This document shows positions 33,303 to 42,338 of a DNA stretch of 64,000 bases, in pieces; the first letter of the stretch is position 1, and every line of letters starts with the position of its first letter. The position numbers were made by a program, and so were the translations under genes. The notes beneath the pieces are model-generated. The model made no database searches. It saw nothing but the letters and a program-made list of their open reading frames with translations, and had not been told where the DNA came from. The stretch lies in NCBI GenBank assembly GCA_016234595.1, contig JACRBG010000055.1, positions 289,828 to 353,827 of the forward strand, given 5' to 3'. Origin of the DNA: Chloroflexota bacterium (GTDB lineage: Bacteria > Chloroflexota > Anaerolineae > Aggregatilineales > J027).

Positions 33303-35753
33303 CTACTTCAATAATCGCACGTTATCGATGGCAATAAACCCTTGAAACGATTGATTGGTTCCGACTTTAAACCCCATTTCCCATATCCGCGTAAAATCTG
33401 TCGGCACCAGAGGTTCACCTGATGGAGGGGTCAGTTCCTGTAAAGGAACTGTGATTGGTATCCAGCCCCCGGCCCCGTTGAATGAAATGAATTCAGATTC
33501 TGCCCATTTCCAGTCAAAACCGTGCTTGACGTAAAGTCGAGTACCTCCCCTAGTCAGGCCGCCCGATGGGATGTATAGATCGACTGCCAGCCAATTGCAC
33601 TGAGACCAATCTATCTGCTCATCCAACATTGGAACCTTCGCCCCAGCATCTTTGAAATTTTTATCCCCCCCTCCACCCGGATAGTTCGCTGTTATGAGCA
33701 AAGCAGGTTGTCCATCTGGTGTGTTGCCATGAGTAATGCCTACGCCCGCAGTCCAATCGCCTAATCCCAGTGACCAAGGAGTAATGTCAGTGTCGAAGGT
33801 ATAGAGCCAAGTTGTCCCCGATATATTTCGCCCGCCAGAAATGATCGGAAGCGCATGAACATCGCCCTGCAAGACAGTGACTACATCGCTACTGACCCAC
33901 AACGCATTGTCTGCACTGAGTAGCAACCAGTCAGCCGCCTCTGTGCGGGCAAATGCAGCAGCGGCTGATTTTCCCAGCAACATCCCTGCTCGTTCATAAC
34001 CTGTACCGGGACCACGCCGGATGTTGACATCATTGCCTCCGACAGGGGAGACGATTACACTCAAGGTGTCAGAGTTACACATCGAGGTTAGTGCTTCATT
34101 GGTTCGCATGACATTATCGATGAAGATTGGCCCTTGGTAGGCAGAACGGCTTTCTATCTGAACACCAATTGCGCGGACTGAGGCAAGATCCGGGCTAGGG
34201 GCACCCGCACAAATTGGCTGCATAAAGTCTAAAGCAGCACTGACTGCCCTCCAACCTGCTGTGCCACCAAATGGAATAAATTGAGACTGTGCCCAATTCC
34301 AGGCCTCGCCGCTACCGGTTTTGATATAAAACCTGACAGCCTCGTTTTTTAACTCCTCAGGGACAAAAACGTCCATAACTAATTGCGTAGAATCTCTCCA
34401 ATCTTCACCTGAATCTGCCACAATGGTTCCAACCTCGCCATAGGCGGGCGGCTCGCCCCCGGGAAAGTTTACATCCAACCGCAGTGCTGATCTTCCATCT
34501 GGAGCCGTACCATCATATGAAGCACCTATTCCAGCGAGCAGTATATTAGATGTTTCGGTTCCACATATTTCAGATGTTCCAGCCGCAGATATTTCAGGCA
34601 ATTGCCAGTTACCAATATCGTAATCGAAAGAGTTGATCATGAAATTGCCGGGGGGAGGGGGAACTGTGGAAGTAGGTGTGGGAGTGAGTGTTGGTGTAGG
34701 GGTAACTGAGCCGGTCAGACGAACATTATCGATCAGGAATTCGGCTGCCAGTGGTGAGTTGAATTCCCCTCCGATTTTCAGTCCGATATTGTGAATCTGA
34801 TTGAGGTACTGCAATCCTGATAAATCGAGTGTGAGCGTTGTCCAGTTGCCCGGTGTTAGTGAAAGATCACCGGTGGACTGCCATGTCATCTCATTGCCAG
34901 ATTGGATATACAATAATCCGAAAAAGTCCTGTGCCTCCGGTGGGGCCCATACATCAACGTTCAAGGCTGTATAAGACGAGAAATCATTTAGGCCACCCGG
35001 CATTGTCACGAATATCCATGCCTCTTCCCGGTTGCCAGTCCCACTGAATTCACCTGATAATTTTAATGCTCCATTACCGCTATCTGATGTGGGCAGTACC
35101 GAATGGTTCAAGGAAGCGCTTTTAACCCCTGAAGCTTCTAGTTGCCAGCCCTGCAGATCGCTCTCGAAGTCAAATACCACTGGCGGGGCAGTTGGATTTC
35201 CGCTGAAGGTCACATTGTCGATATACATGCTTCCGGTAAATGACGTTACACTAGTACCGACTTTTAAACCAAATTGGCGCGTATCGGCCATATTGCCCAT
35301 CGTGTTCAATTCCACCGAAAGCGTCTTCCACTCCCCTGTACCAACTTTGAAATCGGGGGATTGTTTCCAATCTGAGTTGCTACCTGTTTTAGTGTAAAGC
35401 TGAAAGCGAAAATCAGACGATGTCATCTCCGCGCTGATAAACACGTCTACAGAATACGTCGTATACCCAGACAGATCGTGGAGAGTAGAGGGCGGCTGGA
35501 AAAAAAGGGTCTTTTCTTCCCATGTGTTCGCTCCGCTAAAATTCACTTGAAGTTCTGCTACATGGCGTTCAGATCCGGGGGCGGCATACACCAGATCACG
35601 ACCAGCACCACCCGAATTCAGTTGCCAACCCTGCGTGTCTGTATCGAATGAAAACAACACCGATTCGGTTCCCCCATCCTGTGCCTGGATGTGCAGTGGG
35701 CTGCTGGCTAAAATCAGCACTACAAGCAAAACAAACAAACGGATTCTGTTCAT
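33303..35753 (-). CDS. Secreted protein with four CBM-like domains and an SH3b domain
   Basis: 816 residues from the ATG at 35753, directly behind GAGGAGGAAG; the longer frame to 35810 lacks a ribosome site. Signal peptide about 1-24. The protein contains four related beta-sandwich repeats (about 30-185, 190-345, 375-550, 650-816), each opening with FDFE/FDxDTxGWQL and closing with (I/F)IDNV(R/T)(L/F), the pattern of jelly-roll carbohydrate-binding modules (CBM11/CBM-like). A Pro/Thr linker (SVTPTPTLTPTPTSTVPPPPG) follows the second repeat and an SH3b domain (about 560-640; VNIRRGPGTGYERAGML, ADWLLLS) precedes the last one. It probably binds extracellular polysaccharide or the cell wall. It follows the DUF4062 gene by 63 nt on the same strand and shares its extracellular domain type. 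Confidence 0.75.
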   Translation of the reverse strand: MNRIRLFVLLVVLILASSPLHIQAQDGGTESVLFSFDTDTQGWQLNSGGAGRDLVYAAPGSERHVAELQVNFSGANTWEEKTLFFQPPSTLHDLSGYTTYSVDVFISAEMTSSDFRFQLYTKTGSNSDWKQSPDFKVGTGEWKTLSVELNTMGNMADTRQFGLKVGTSVTSFTGSMYIDNVTFSGNPTAPPVVFDFESDLQGWQLEASGVKSASLNHSVLPTSDSGNGALKLSGEFSGTGNREEAWIFVTMPGGLNDFSSYTALNVDVWAPPEAQDFFGLLYIQSGNEMTWQSTGDLSLTPGNWTTLTLDLSGLQYLNQIHNIGLKIGGEFNSPLAAEFLIDNVRLTGSVTPTPTLTPTPTSTVPPPPGNFMINSFDYDIGNWQLPEISAAGTSEICGTETSNILLAGIGASYDGTAPDGRSALRLDVNFPGGEPPAYGEVGTIVADSGEDWRDSTQLVMDVFVPEELKNEAVRFYIKTGSGEAWNWAQSQFIPFGGTAGWRAVSAALDFMQPICAGAPSPDLASVRAIGVQIESRSAYQGPIFIDNVMRTNEALTSMCNSDTLSVIVSPVGGNDVNIRRGPGTGYERAGMLLGKSAAAAFARTEAADWLLLSADNALWVSSDVVTVLQGDVHALPIISGGRNISGTTWLYTFDTDITPWSLGLGDWTAGVGITHGNTPDGQPALLITANYPGGGGDKNFKDAGAKVPMLDEQIDWSQCNWLAVDLYIPSGGLTRGGTRLYVKHGFDWKWAESEFISFNGAGGWIPITVPLQELTPPSGEPLVPTDFTRIWEMGFKVGTNQSFQGFIAIDNVRLLK

Positions 35754-35816
35754 AATCTTCCTCCTCAATAAGAAATACTTTGGCTGTTTTTCCGTGCAGC
35801 AAGCTTCCATATAGAC

Positions 35817-37688
35817 TCATCGTTCAAGATATATGTCGTCGATATAAAAAGCCCCGGAAAATGCAGTTTGACTGGGTTGGCATCGGATAATCACGCCGAA
35901 ATTGCGAATAAGGGCCAGATCAAAATCGGATAAAGTCAGTCTATTTCCCAAACCGTCTATTAACTGATCAAAGTCAGCACGGATCATGTTCCATTCATTG
36001 GGAGTTAGGGAAATTCTGTCCCCGCTTGCGAAGACTAAACCACTGTCTATTAAATAGATTTGTGCACTGCAGGTAGAGGGCATAGTGATTGGCACATTAA
36101 GCTGTGCGACCAATGCTGTATATGCTGACCAATCGGTTGGAATATCGGTTGAATTTGCTACCGGGTATTCGATCGCTCCAGCTTCGTTAGGAGAGTTGCC
36201 TTTGAAATCTGTGAAGAATTTAAGAGCGGAACCGTCCATATAGGCTTTTTCGTTGGAGCAAGTTGCTTCGATACCAGCATCATTTATGTCTTTGTTCAAA
36301 TACCATTCGGGTGATATAGGGCAATTCTCGAAATCAAAAAGAGTATCTGGAGAGGGAATTGCCGTAGGAGTACCCGATGGCGTCATCGAAGGTGTTGCAG
36401 TTAGTGTTATTGAAGGCGTACTCACCGCGGTCGGTTTATGGTTGTTTTGCAGCAGAGCAACTCCTGCATACCATGTGCCTATCAAACTGAATATGCCAGC
36501 TATCATTGCTGCGAAGATGGTAGCCCAAGGCCCCGTTAGTTTAGGTAAGGTAGGTTTTTGTCCTGCTTGAACTTCTGACTGGTCTTTCAGAAAAAACGAT
36601 GGTTCGATTACGATAGCGCCTGAAGGTTCCACTTTAGTTATCGGACTAAGTGCAAATCCCAAGTCCCATACATTATTTTGTACGGTCTTGACCAGTTCAG
36701 TTGATACAGCAACCTGTGCAATTCGGTGTCTTCGATAAAACAGTGCAATGTGTACTCGGGCAAGTTTTTCTTTTTTATTTTTTGGCCTCAGTCTGAATAT
36801 CATGGTTGCCGAATCCGCGTTGGGAGGCAATTCAAATACACTTTTTTTTGAAGGTAAGACTCTAAAATCACTTGATGTAACTTTAATATGTAGACTAAGA
36901 GGCCGTAATAAATTTAGAGGAAATAGAAAAGGAAAAAGGCTTCGTTGTACATCATCTTTTTGGGTGATCTGGCCAGAGGGATCAAAAGCAGGCAATTCTC
37001 CCTTCAACCCCTTTGAATTAGGCATAGAAATTTTGACCCGTACTTCAGTCTCCTCATCTCTTCCGATCCGAACTTGTTTTGGCATCGCCGCTTCTAATCG
37101 ACGTGTCTCGTAGTTGCTCAGTTCTTTTTCTTCCGAAGGCGCTTGGTGAATTGGCGGTTCCCCAGAATTAGCTTCGTTTTTATCGTCGCCTTGCCCTTTT
37201 TGGTCATTGGGAGTTGATAGTGCTTTTAAAGCGTGCAATATTTTTGCTTGTAGATCTTCTGGTGACCCGAAGAAAGCGACGACATGATGTTGTTTTAAAT
37301 TTTCTTTTAATCGCTCAAGTTTTTTTGCCCCACCACCCTGCTCAAACATATCGGGAAAAATTGGATGATCGTCACCCATCAGAAAAATCAAACAAGGTAT
37401 TTCTCTTTTAATCGCATGACGATATTCCATTTCAGTGATTGAGATTTTATCAGGGTTGCGCGGGTCAATAGGCTTATAACCGTAACGGTGAGCAAAAATG
37501 CCCACATATATATCAGCATCGTCCACCATTTTCAACGAGGCCGTAATGGCATCGTTTGGACTAGCGGGCATGTTTTCCATCACAAGCGCGTAAGCACCAA
37601 ATTGTTCAACAGCGATCTTTGCTTTGGCAAGATGATCCTGTAGATCCTCTCGCGTACCACTGATCATGACGTTCAATCGTTCAGTCAT
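35817..37688 (-). CDS. DUF4062 - transmembrane - CBM-like domain protein
   Basis: 623 residues, ATG at 37688. Residues 1-155 are a DUF4062 domain (VMISGTREDLQDHLAKAKIAV..., DDADIYVGIFAHRYGYKP, MEYRHAIKREIPCLIF), a Rossmann-like domain related to TIR-type N-termini and often found as the input or effector of STAND proteins. A beta-rich middle domain (about 205-345) is unrecognised. A single membrane segment (388-413) follows, then a Ser/Thr/Pro linker and an extracellular domain (about 435-623) that ends FSGAFYIDDIYLER and matches the repeats of the neighbouring secreted protein. The layout puts DUF4062 inside and a glycan-binding domain outside, so it may be a transmembrane sensor. The usual catalytic or STAND partner is absent here. 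It precedes the CBM gene and is probably co-transcribed with it. Confidence 0.7.
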   Translation of the reverse strand: MTERLNVMISGTREDLQDHLAKAKIAVEQFGAYALVMENMPASPNDAITASLKMVDDADIYVGIFAHRYGYKPIDPRNPDKISITEMEYRHAIKREIPCLIFLMGDDHPIFPDMFEQGGGAKKLERLKENLKQHHVVAFFGSPEDLQAKILHALKALSTPNDQKGQGDDKNEANSGEPPIHQAPSEEKELSNYETRRLEAAMPKQVRIGRDEETEVRVKISMPNSKGLKGELPAFDPSGQITQKDDVQRSLFPFLFPLNLLRPLSLHIKVTSSDFRVLPSKKSVFELPPNADSATMIFRLRPKNKKEKLARVHIALFYRRHRIAQVAVSTELVKTVQNNVWDLGFALSPITKVEPSGAIVIEPSFFLKDQSEVQAGQKPTLPKLTGPWATIFAAMIAGIFSLIGTWYAGVALLQNNHKPTAVSTPSITLTATPSMTPSGTPTAIPSPDTLFDFENCPISPEWYLNKDINDAGIEATCSNEKAYMDGSALKFFTDFKGNSPNEAGAIEYPVANSTDIPTDWSAYTALVAQLNVPITMPSTCSAQIYLIDSGLVFASGDRISLTPNEWNMIRADFDQLIDGLGNRLTLSDFDLALIRNFGVIIRCQPSQTAFSGAFYIDDIYLER

Positions 37689-38935
37689 AGGATATACCTA
37701 TAAGCAGCAAGATATATAACAGAAGTGCAATTTGTGGAGGTAGGTTTCGGCCAGTTTGTTGTGCAGCAAATCACCTACACGAGTGCCGAAATGAATGTTC
37801 TCATAACGGTACTCACAACGATTAAATGCATCTAAAATAGAACGCTTTTATATTATGCCATAGATTAATGTTGCACAAAACTAAATGAATCAGCCTACTG
37901 AAAAATCGCTACTCATAATGTTTGAGTGAGATTTACTCCTCAAAATGCCAGTATTTATGTTTGAAAAGCACCAATCGGGCGGGATAATGGTTGTTTTATA
38001 GACCCATCATAGACTTCTAACATCAGATTATTGCCATTCTGATGCACTTCATAAATTTCCCAATGTTTTGGAAATCCTAGAATATCCTGCAAAGTAGTCA
38101 TACTTTCGACCTCACCGCCGACTTTTTTAGCTGACACTATTCTACTTTGCACGAAATGTGAGCCAGTATCTGCGTCGAACCCAGAATTGAAGTACCTACA
38201 TCGTGATTTGGCTGAAACCGAGCGCATTCAATTTTTCTTGGAAACTAGCACATCTTAAGGATGCTTGATAGTAAATCATCTCACCCGATTGGTTTCTGTT
38301 CATTTAGGGTTGTTTTGAGCATGTTGACATGCTGGAAACAGATGAGTTGCTAGTGCACGCCGAGGCAGTCCTCCTCGCCGAGCAATCGAGCCATGCCATC
38401 CAACGCCTGCTGTATGGTTTGACGATGGGTGTTGGTGGATAACCCAGCTAAGAACAACCTTGCGGGATGCTGGTCAAGCGGAACGGGTCAGTGCTATGCA
38501 GCGGGTAACGGAGGGTGGCCGGGGCGAATTCGGATATGCTCGACCTGCTTTTTGGGGTAGTTCTGGCGGCTAAAATCAGTTACCAGAATGGTTTTCTGTG
38601 AACCAAATTTTGCTACACGGTCAGCTCCATTCCCCATCTTTTGCTTCCCGAAAGTACTTTGCAAAGTAGTACGGTCTTCGACTCTCCCTTAACAAAGCTT
38701 CGTTTCAGCGCATTTTCGCCACCCTTACCTCGTGTATATAACCCAACTTACCGGTCTCATTCATGCAGTTTTGTCCATTTTTCTCCAAAATCCCCTTAGC
38801 TTGTTAGGTTATGTCAGACAATTTTCAGGGAGTTGTGCTATTCCTGCCCGTCAATCGAACGGGTAAGCCGCATATAGGTCTCCTACAATCGAATGCCATA
38901 GTGATGGAACACGCATGACGATTTAAGGAGCAACC
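37689..38935. other. 1.2-kb intergenic region with degraded gene fragments
   Basis: No intact gene. On the minus strand 38101-37955 encodes 48 residues (MTTLQDILGFPKHWEIYEV...), which resembles the first residues of ISL3-type transposases but stops early, so it may be a truncated transposase; confidence is low. On the plus strand around 38320-38430 there is another coding-like stretch (…LLVHAEAVLLAEQ…) lacking a start. A near-palindrome GTACTTTGCAAAGTAGTAC (38654-38672) lies at the right side. The promoter of the VWA-PD40 gene should be near 38830-38900 but no clear -35/-10 was found. Confidence 0.35.
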
Positions 38936-40516
38936 ATGCAACCCAGAAAAACTCGCCCTTCGTACTGGAGAATACTCCTCAGCAGTTTATTACCTATCAT
39001 CCCAATCCTGACCATCTTGCCACCTGCCGTCGCTGCCCCGCCCCAACAATCTGTTCACGGCTGCTCACTTGACTTGATGTTGGTATTGGATGGCTCAGGG
39101 AGTATCCAGCCAACAGATTTTCAGACGATGAAAGCCTTTGTCCGACAGCTTGCCGCCTCGTTTGATGTCAGTCCGACAGGCGCGAATATTGGGATTATTC
39201 AATTTGCCGACACCGCCGAACTTTATCTACCTCTCTCGGAAGATAGTGATTCCGTCTTCGCCGCGATTGATGGCATGACCCAATTTGGGAACCGTACCAA
39301 TATCGCGGCAGGTATCCAACTGGCCCAGTCACAATTTGTGACCCGGCGCAGTGGTATCCCGCGTGTCATCCTTGTATTGACGGATGGCTTGCACAATATG
39401 GATGGCAACCCCATTGCCGAAGCTGACCTCGCTCGGATTGATGGCACCTTCATTTTTGGGATCGCTGTTGGGGGGGTGGACATTACGGAACTCATCTCCA
39501 TCGCCAATGGGCCTCAAAATGTCATCACCGTCACCACCTTTGATGGCCTCATGGTGGTACTCGACGTTTTGGTGAATAACACTTGCGCCCTGCTCTCCAA
39601 TCCGACCCTCAGCCTCCCCGCCACGACCACCCCGCCTCAAAACACCAATCCCGCTACTCAGGCTACCCCCGCAGCACCCGTCGTTGTGCCGTATGGGGGC
39701 GCCCGTGCCACCCGTATCGCGTTTGCCAGTGACCGGGATGGCGATTCGGAGATTTTTGTGATGGATGCTGATGGCAGCAACGTGCAGCAATTGACCCACA
39801 ACACCAGCAGCGATGACAAACCCGCTTGGTCAAAAGATGGCACCCGTATCGCTTGGGAATCGAACGCCGATGGGGATTTTGATATTTACGTAATGAATGC
39901 AGACGGCACAAACCCAGTCAATATCACCAACAACAACACCGATGATTATGGGCCAGCATGGTCGCCAGACAATCAACAGATCGCCTTCCACTCCAATCGG
40001 GATGGGGATATCGAACTCTATGTGATGCGAGCCGATGGCTCGAATGTGGAGCAACTAACCAACGACACCATCGCAATTGACCGCTCCCCCTCATGGTCAC
40101 CGGATGGCAGTCAACTGGTCTATTACTCGGATATCTCCGGGGGGCGGGAACTCTATATCGTAGATGTGGCCTTTAAACGCACCCAGCGCCTGACCGAAAA
40201 CGAGTATTACGATGGACAGCCCGACTGGTCGCTGAATGGTACGCAGATGGTGTTTGCCTCGACACGCGGCACGACCTATCCCGAAATCTATCTGATGCGG
40301 GTGGATGGAACCAATGTCATGCAATTGACCCAAAATGCTGCTGCCGATGACGACCCGGTGTGGTCACCCGATGGCAGTCAGATTGCTTTTGAAAGTGACC
40401 GGGCAGGGAATTATGACATCTGGGCCATGAACCTCGATGGGACTGGCGTTGTGCAATTGACAAACGACCCCGCGACGGACTGGTCACCCGATTGGATGTG
40501 GGTTCCGCAGAATTAA
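38936..40516 (+). CDS. Secreted VWA - PD40 (TolB-like) propeller protein
   Basis: 526 residues; ATG at 38936 with AAGGAG upstream. Signal peptide about 1-34 (ILLSSLLPIIPILTILPPAVA). The von Willebrand A domain (about 43-220) has an intact metal site motif DGSGS (52-56), LTDG (VILVLTDGLHNM) and the conserved Thr of NRTNI. A short Pro/Thr linker follows. The C-terminus (about 258-520) consists of six PD40/TolB-type repeats (IAFASDRDGDSEIFVMDADGSNVQQLT type), which fold as a six-blade propeller. It probably binds protein or carbohydrate partners in a Mg-dependent way at the cell surface. The neighbouring gene is a paralogue with the same order of domains. Confidence 0.88.
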   Translation: MQPRKTRPSYWRILLSSLLPIIPILTILPPAVAAPPQQSVHGCSLDLMLVLDGSGSIQPTDFQTMKAFVRQLAASFDVSPTGANIGIIQFADTAELYLPLSEDSDSVFAAIDGMTQFGNRTNIAAGIQLAQSQFVTRRSGIPRVILVLTDGLHNMDGNPIAEADLARIDGTFIFGIAVGGVDITELISIANGPQNVITVTTFDGLMVVLDVLVNNTCALLSNPTLSLPATTTPPQNTNPATQATPAAPVVVPYGGARATRIAFASDRDGDSEIFVMDADGSNVQQLTHNTSSDDKPAWSKDGTRIAWESNADGDFDIYVMNADGTNPVNITNNNTDDYGPAWSPDNQQIAFHSNRDGDIELYVMRADGSNVEQLTNDTIAIDRSPSWSPDGSQLVYYSDISGGRELYIVDVAFKRTQRLTENEYYDGQPDWSLNGTQMVFASTRGTTYPEIYLMRVDGTNVMQLTQNAAADDDPVWSPDGSQIAFESDRAGNYDIWAMNLDGTGVVQLTNDPATDWSPDWMWVPQN

Positions 40517-40543
40517 GCGGTTATCCCAGCGAATAAATTACCA

Positions 40544-42256
40544 ATGGAACAAAAGAACATGAACCACAAACAGTCCATTTCCCTTACCCTTGTACTCTTT
40601 TTCGGGTTGGTTATGCTGATGTCTATGCTCATTGGGGCGGGACAGACGCAGGTACAACCAGTTGCCGCCCAGCAAAACGATGCCTGCGCGATAGACTTGA
40701 TGCTGGTGCTGGATGGCTCTGGTAGCATCGACTACAGCGCCTTTAACACGGTGAAGTCGTTTGTTAATCAACTCGTCGCCTCCTTTGTCATCGGTCCAAA
40801 TGATGCTCAGATCGGAGTTGTGCAGTTTTCGGGCTATCCACAAGTCGAAATCGGCCTTTCTGCGAATGCCAGTGATATCACCAATGCGGTAGATAGGATG
40901 TACAAATTAGATCAGAATACCGACATTACCAGCGGCATACGACTGGGCCAAGAACAATTAGATCAAGGGCGCACAGATGCTCCCAAAGTCATGATTGTCT
41001 TGACTGACGGCTTGCATAACTTCGGGCCGTCACCAGAACCCCTCGCCGAACAAATCCGAGAAACCCGCAGCACCACCATCCTCGGTGTGGCGGTGGGTGG
41101 TTTTGACCTAACCGAACTCATTAGCATCGCCGGAGCGGATTATAATGTCGTCCAAGTCCCCACCTTTGACAGCCTCACGCAGATCCTTAGCATCCTCTAT
41201 GATTACTCCTGCGCTGTTGTCACTACCTATAATCCCCATGCTGGCAGCGAAAATGTCCCGGTGGGCACAGGCACACCCGCATTTATCGCCCCCACTCCCA
41301 CCCTCCAATCCGGTTTTGTAGTCACTGCTACGCCCGCTGGCCCCTCATCCCAGCCTGCCACTGCTGTTGCCAACGCCCCACGCCCCGACAGCCCACGGCC
41401 AGATAATCAACCCCGCCCACCACTTGTACCAGCGGTTTCGCCCCTCAGTGCCAACACGATTATTGCGTTTGCCAGTGACCGTGATGGGGACTCAGAAATT
41501 TTTGTTATGAATGGGGACGGGACGGATGAACACCAACTCACCATTAACCAAGCCGACGACGACAAACCCGATTTTTCGCCGGATGGGCAGCACATCGCGT
41601 TTGAATCCAGCACCGACGGGGATTTTGACATCTGGATTATGAGGGCAGATGGTAGCGATCTTATCAACCTGACCAATAACAAGGCTCAAGATTATGGCCC
41701 CTCGTGGTCACCCGATGGCGGTCAGATTGCCTATCATTCCACCGCTGACGGCAATATTGAAATCTGGGTGATGAACGCTGACGGCTCAAACCAGCACCAG
41801 ATTACCAATAATGCGCTTGCCACCTCCCGTTCGCCTGTCTGGTCGCCCGATGGTCAAAACCTGTTGTATTTTTCGGATGAATCGGGCGGACGTGAGTTGT
41901 ATCGGGTCGAATTGGCGACGGGGGCAGTCTATCGCCTGACTGAAAATGAGTTCTATGATGGGCAACCCGATTGGGCTGCCAGCACAGGGCGGTTGCTTTT
42001 TAGCTCAACGCGGGTTGATGAGAATGCCAATATTTTCAGTATGAACCTCGATGGCTCAGATGTGCAGCAACTGACCACCGTTGCAAGTACGGATGACGAT
42101 CCGGCATGGTCACCCGATGGCAGCATGGTAGTATTTGAGTCGAATCGGACAGGTGATTATGACATCTGGATTGCGTTTGCGGATGGTACTGTCCCGCAGC
42201 AGTTGACCAACAGCGCCGGACGTGACTGGTCGCCGGATTGGGCTTGGCGCAACTAG
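40544..42256 (+). CDS. Secreted VWA - PD40 (TolB-like) propeller protein, paralogue of the upstream gene
   Basis: 570 residues from 40544; an ATG five codons later (40559) is an alternative and gives a shorter signal peptide start. Signal peptide with hydrophobic core ISLTLVLFFGLVMLMSMLIG. The VWA domain has DGSGS (57-61) and VLTDGLHNFG. A long Pro-rich linker (about 235-300) separates it from six PD40 repeats (about 305-565). Sequence patterns match the 38936 gene repeat for repeat (for example the shared SGGRELY and TENE(F/Y)YDGQPDW), so the two arose by tandem duplication. Only 27 nt separate the genes, so they are likely co-transcribed; a strong hairpin follows the stop. Confidence 0.88.
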   Translation: MEQKNMNHKQSISLTLVLFFGLVMLMSMLIGAGQTQVQPVAAQQNDACAIDLMLVLDGSGSIDYSAFNTVKSFVNQLVASFVIGPNDAQIGVVQFSGYPQVEIGLSANASDITNAVDRMYKLDQNTDITSGIRLGQEQLDQGRTDAPKVMIVLTDGLHNFGPSPEPLAEQIRETRSTTILGVAVGGFDLTELISIAGADYNVVQVPTFDSLTQILSILYDYSCAVVTTYNPHAGSENVPVGTGTPAFIAPTPTLQSGFVVTATPAGPSSQPATAVANAPRPDSPRPDNQPRPPLVPAVSPLSANTIIAFASDRDGDSEIFVMNGDGTDEHQLTINQADDDKPDFSPDGQHIAFESSTDGDFDIWIMRADGSDLINLTNNKAQDYGPSWSPDGGQIAYHSTADGNIEIWVMNADGSNQHQITNNALATSRSPVWSPDGQNLLYFSDESGGRELYRVELATGAVYRLTENEFYDGQPDWAASTGRLLFSSTRVDENANIFSMNLDGSDVQQLTTVASTDDDPAWSPDGSMVVFESNRTGDYDIWIAFADGTVPQQLTNSAGRDWSPDWAWRN

Positions 42257-42275
42257 ATATCAAGAAGTGAACACC

Positions 42276-42318
42276 AAAGGGCTGGGGCATCTCAAACGAT
42301 GGGCATTCCCGGCCCTTT
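42276..42318. terminator. Terminator hairpin between convergent genes
   Basis: AAAGGGCTGGG (42276-42286) pairs with CCCGGCCCTTT (42308-42318) with one G-T pair and a 21-nt loop, followed by CTGTTT. It sits between the VWA-PD40 pair and the convergent TIR-NACHT gene, so it may serve both strands. Confidence 0.7.
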
Positions 42319-42338
42319 CTGTTTAGAACTGGCCTTGC

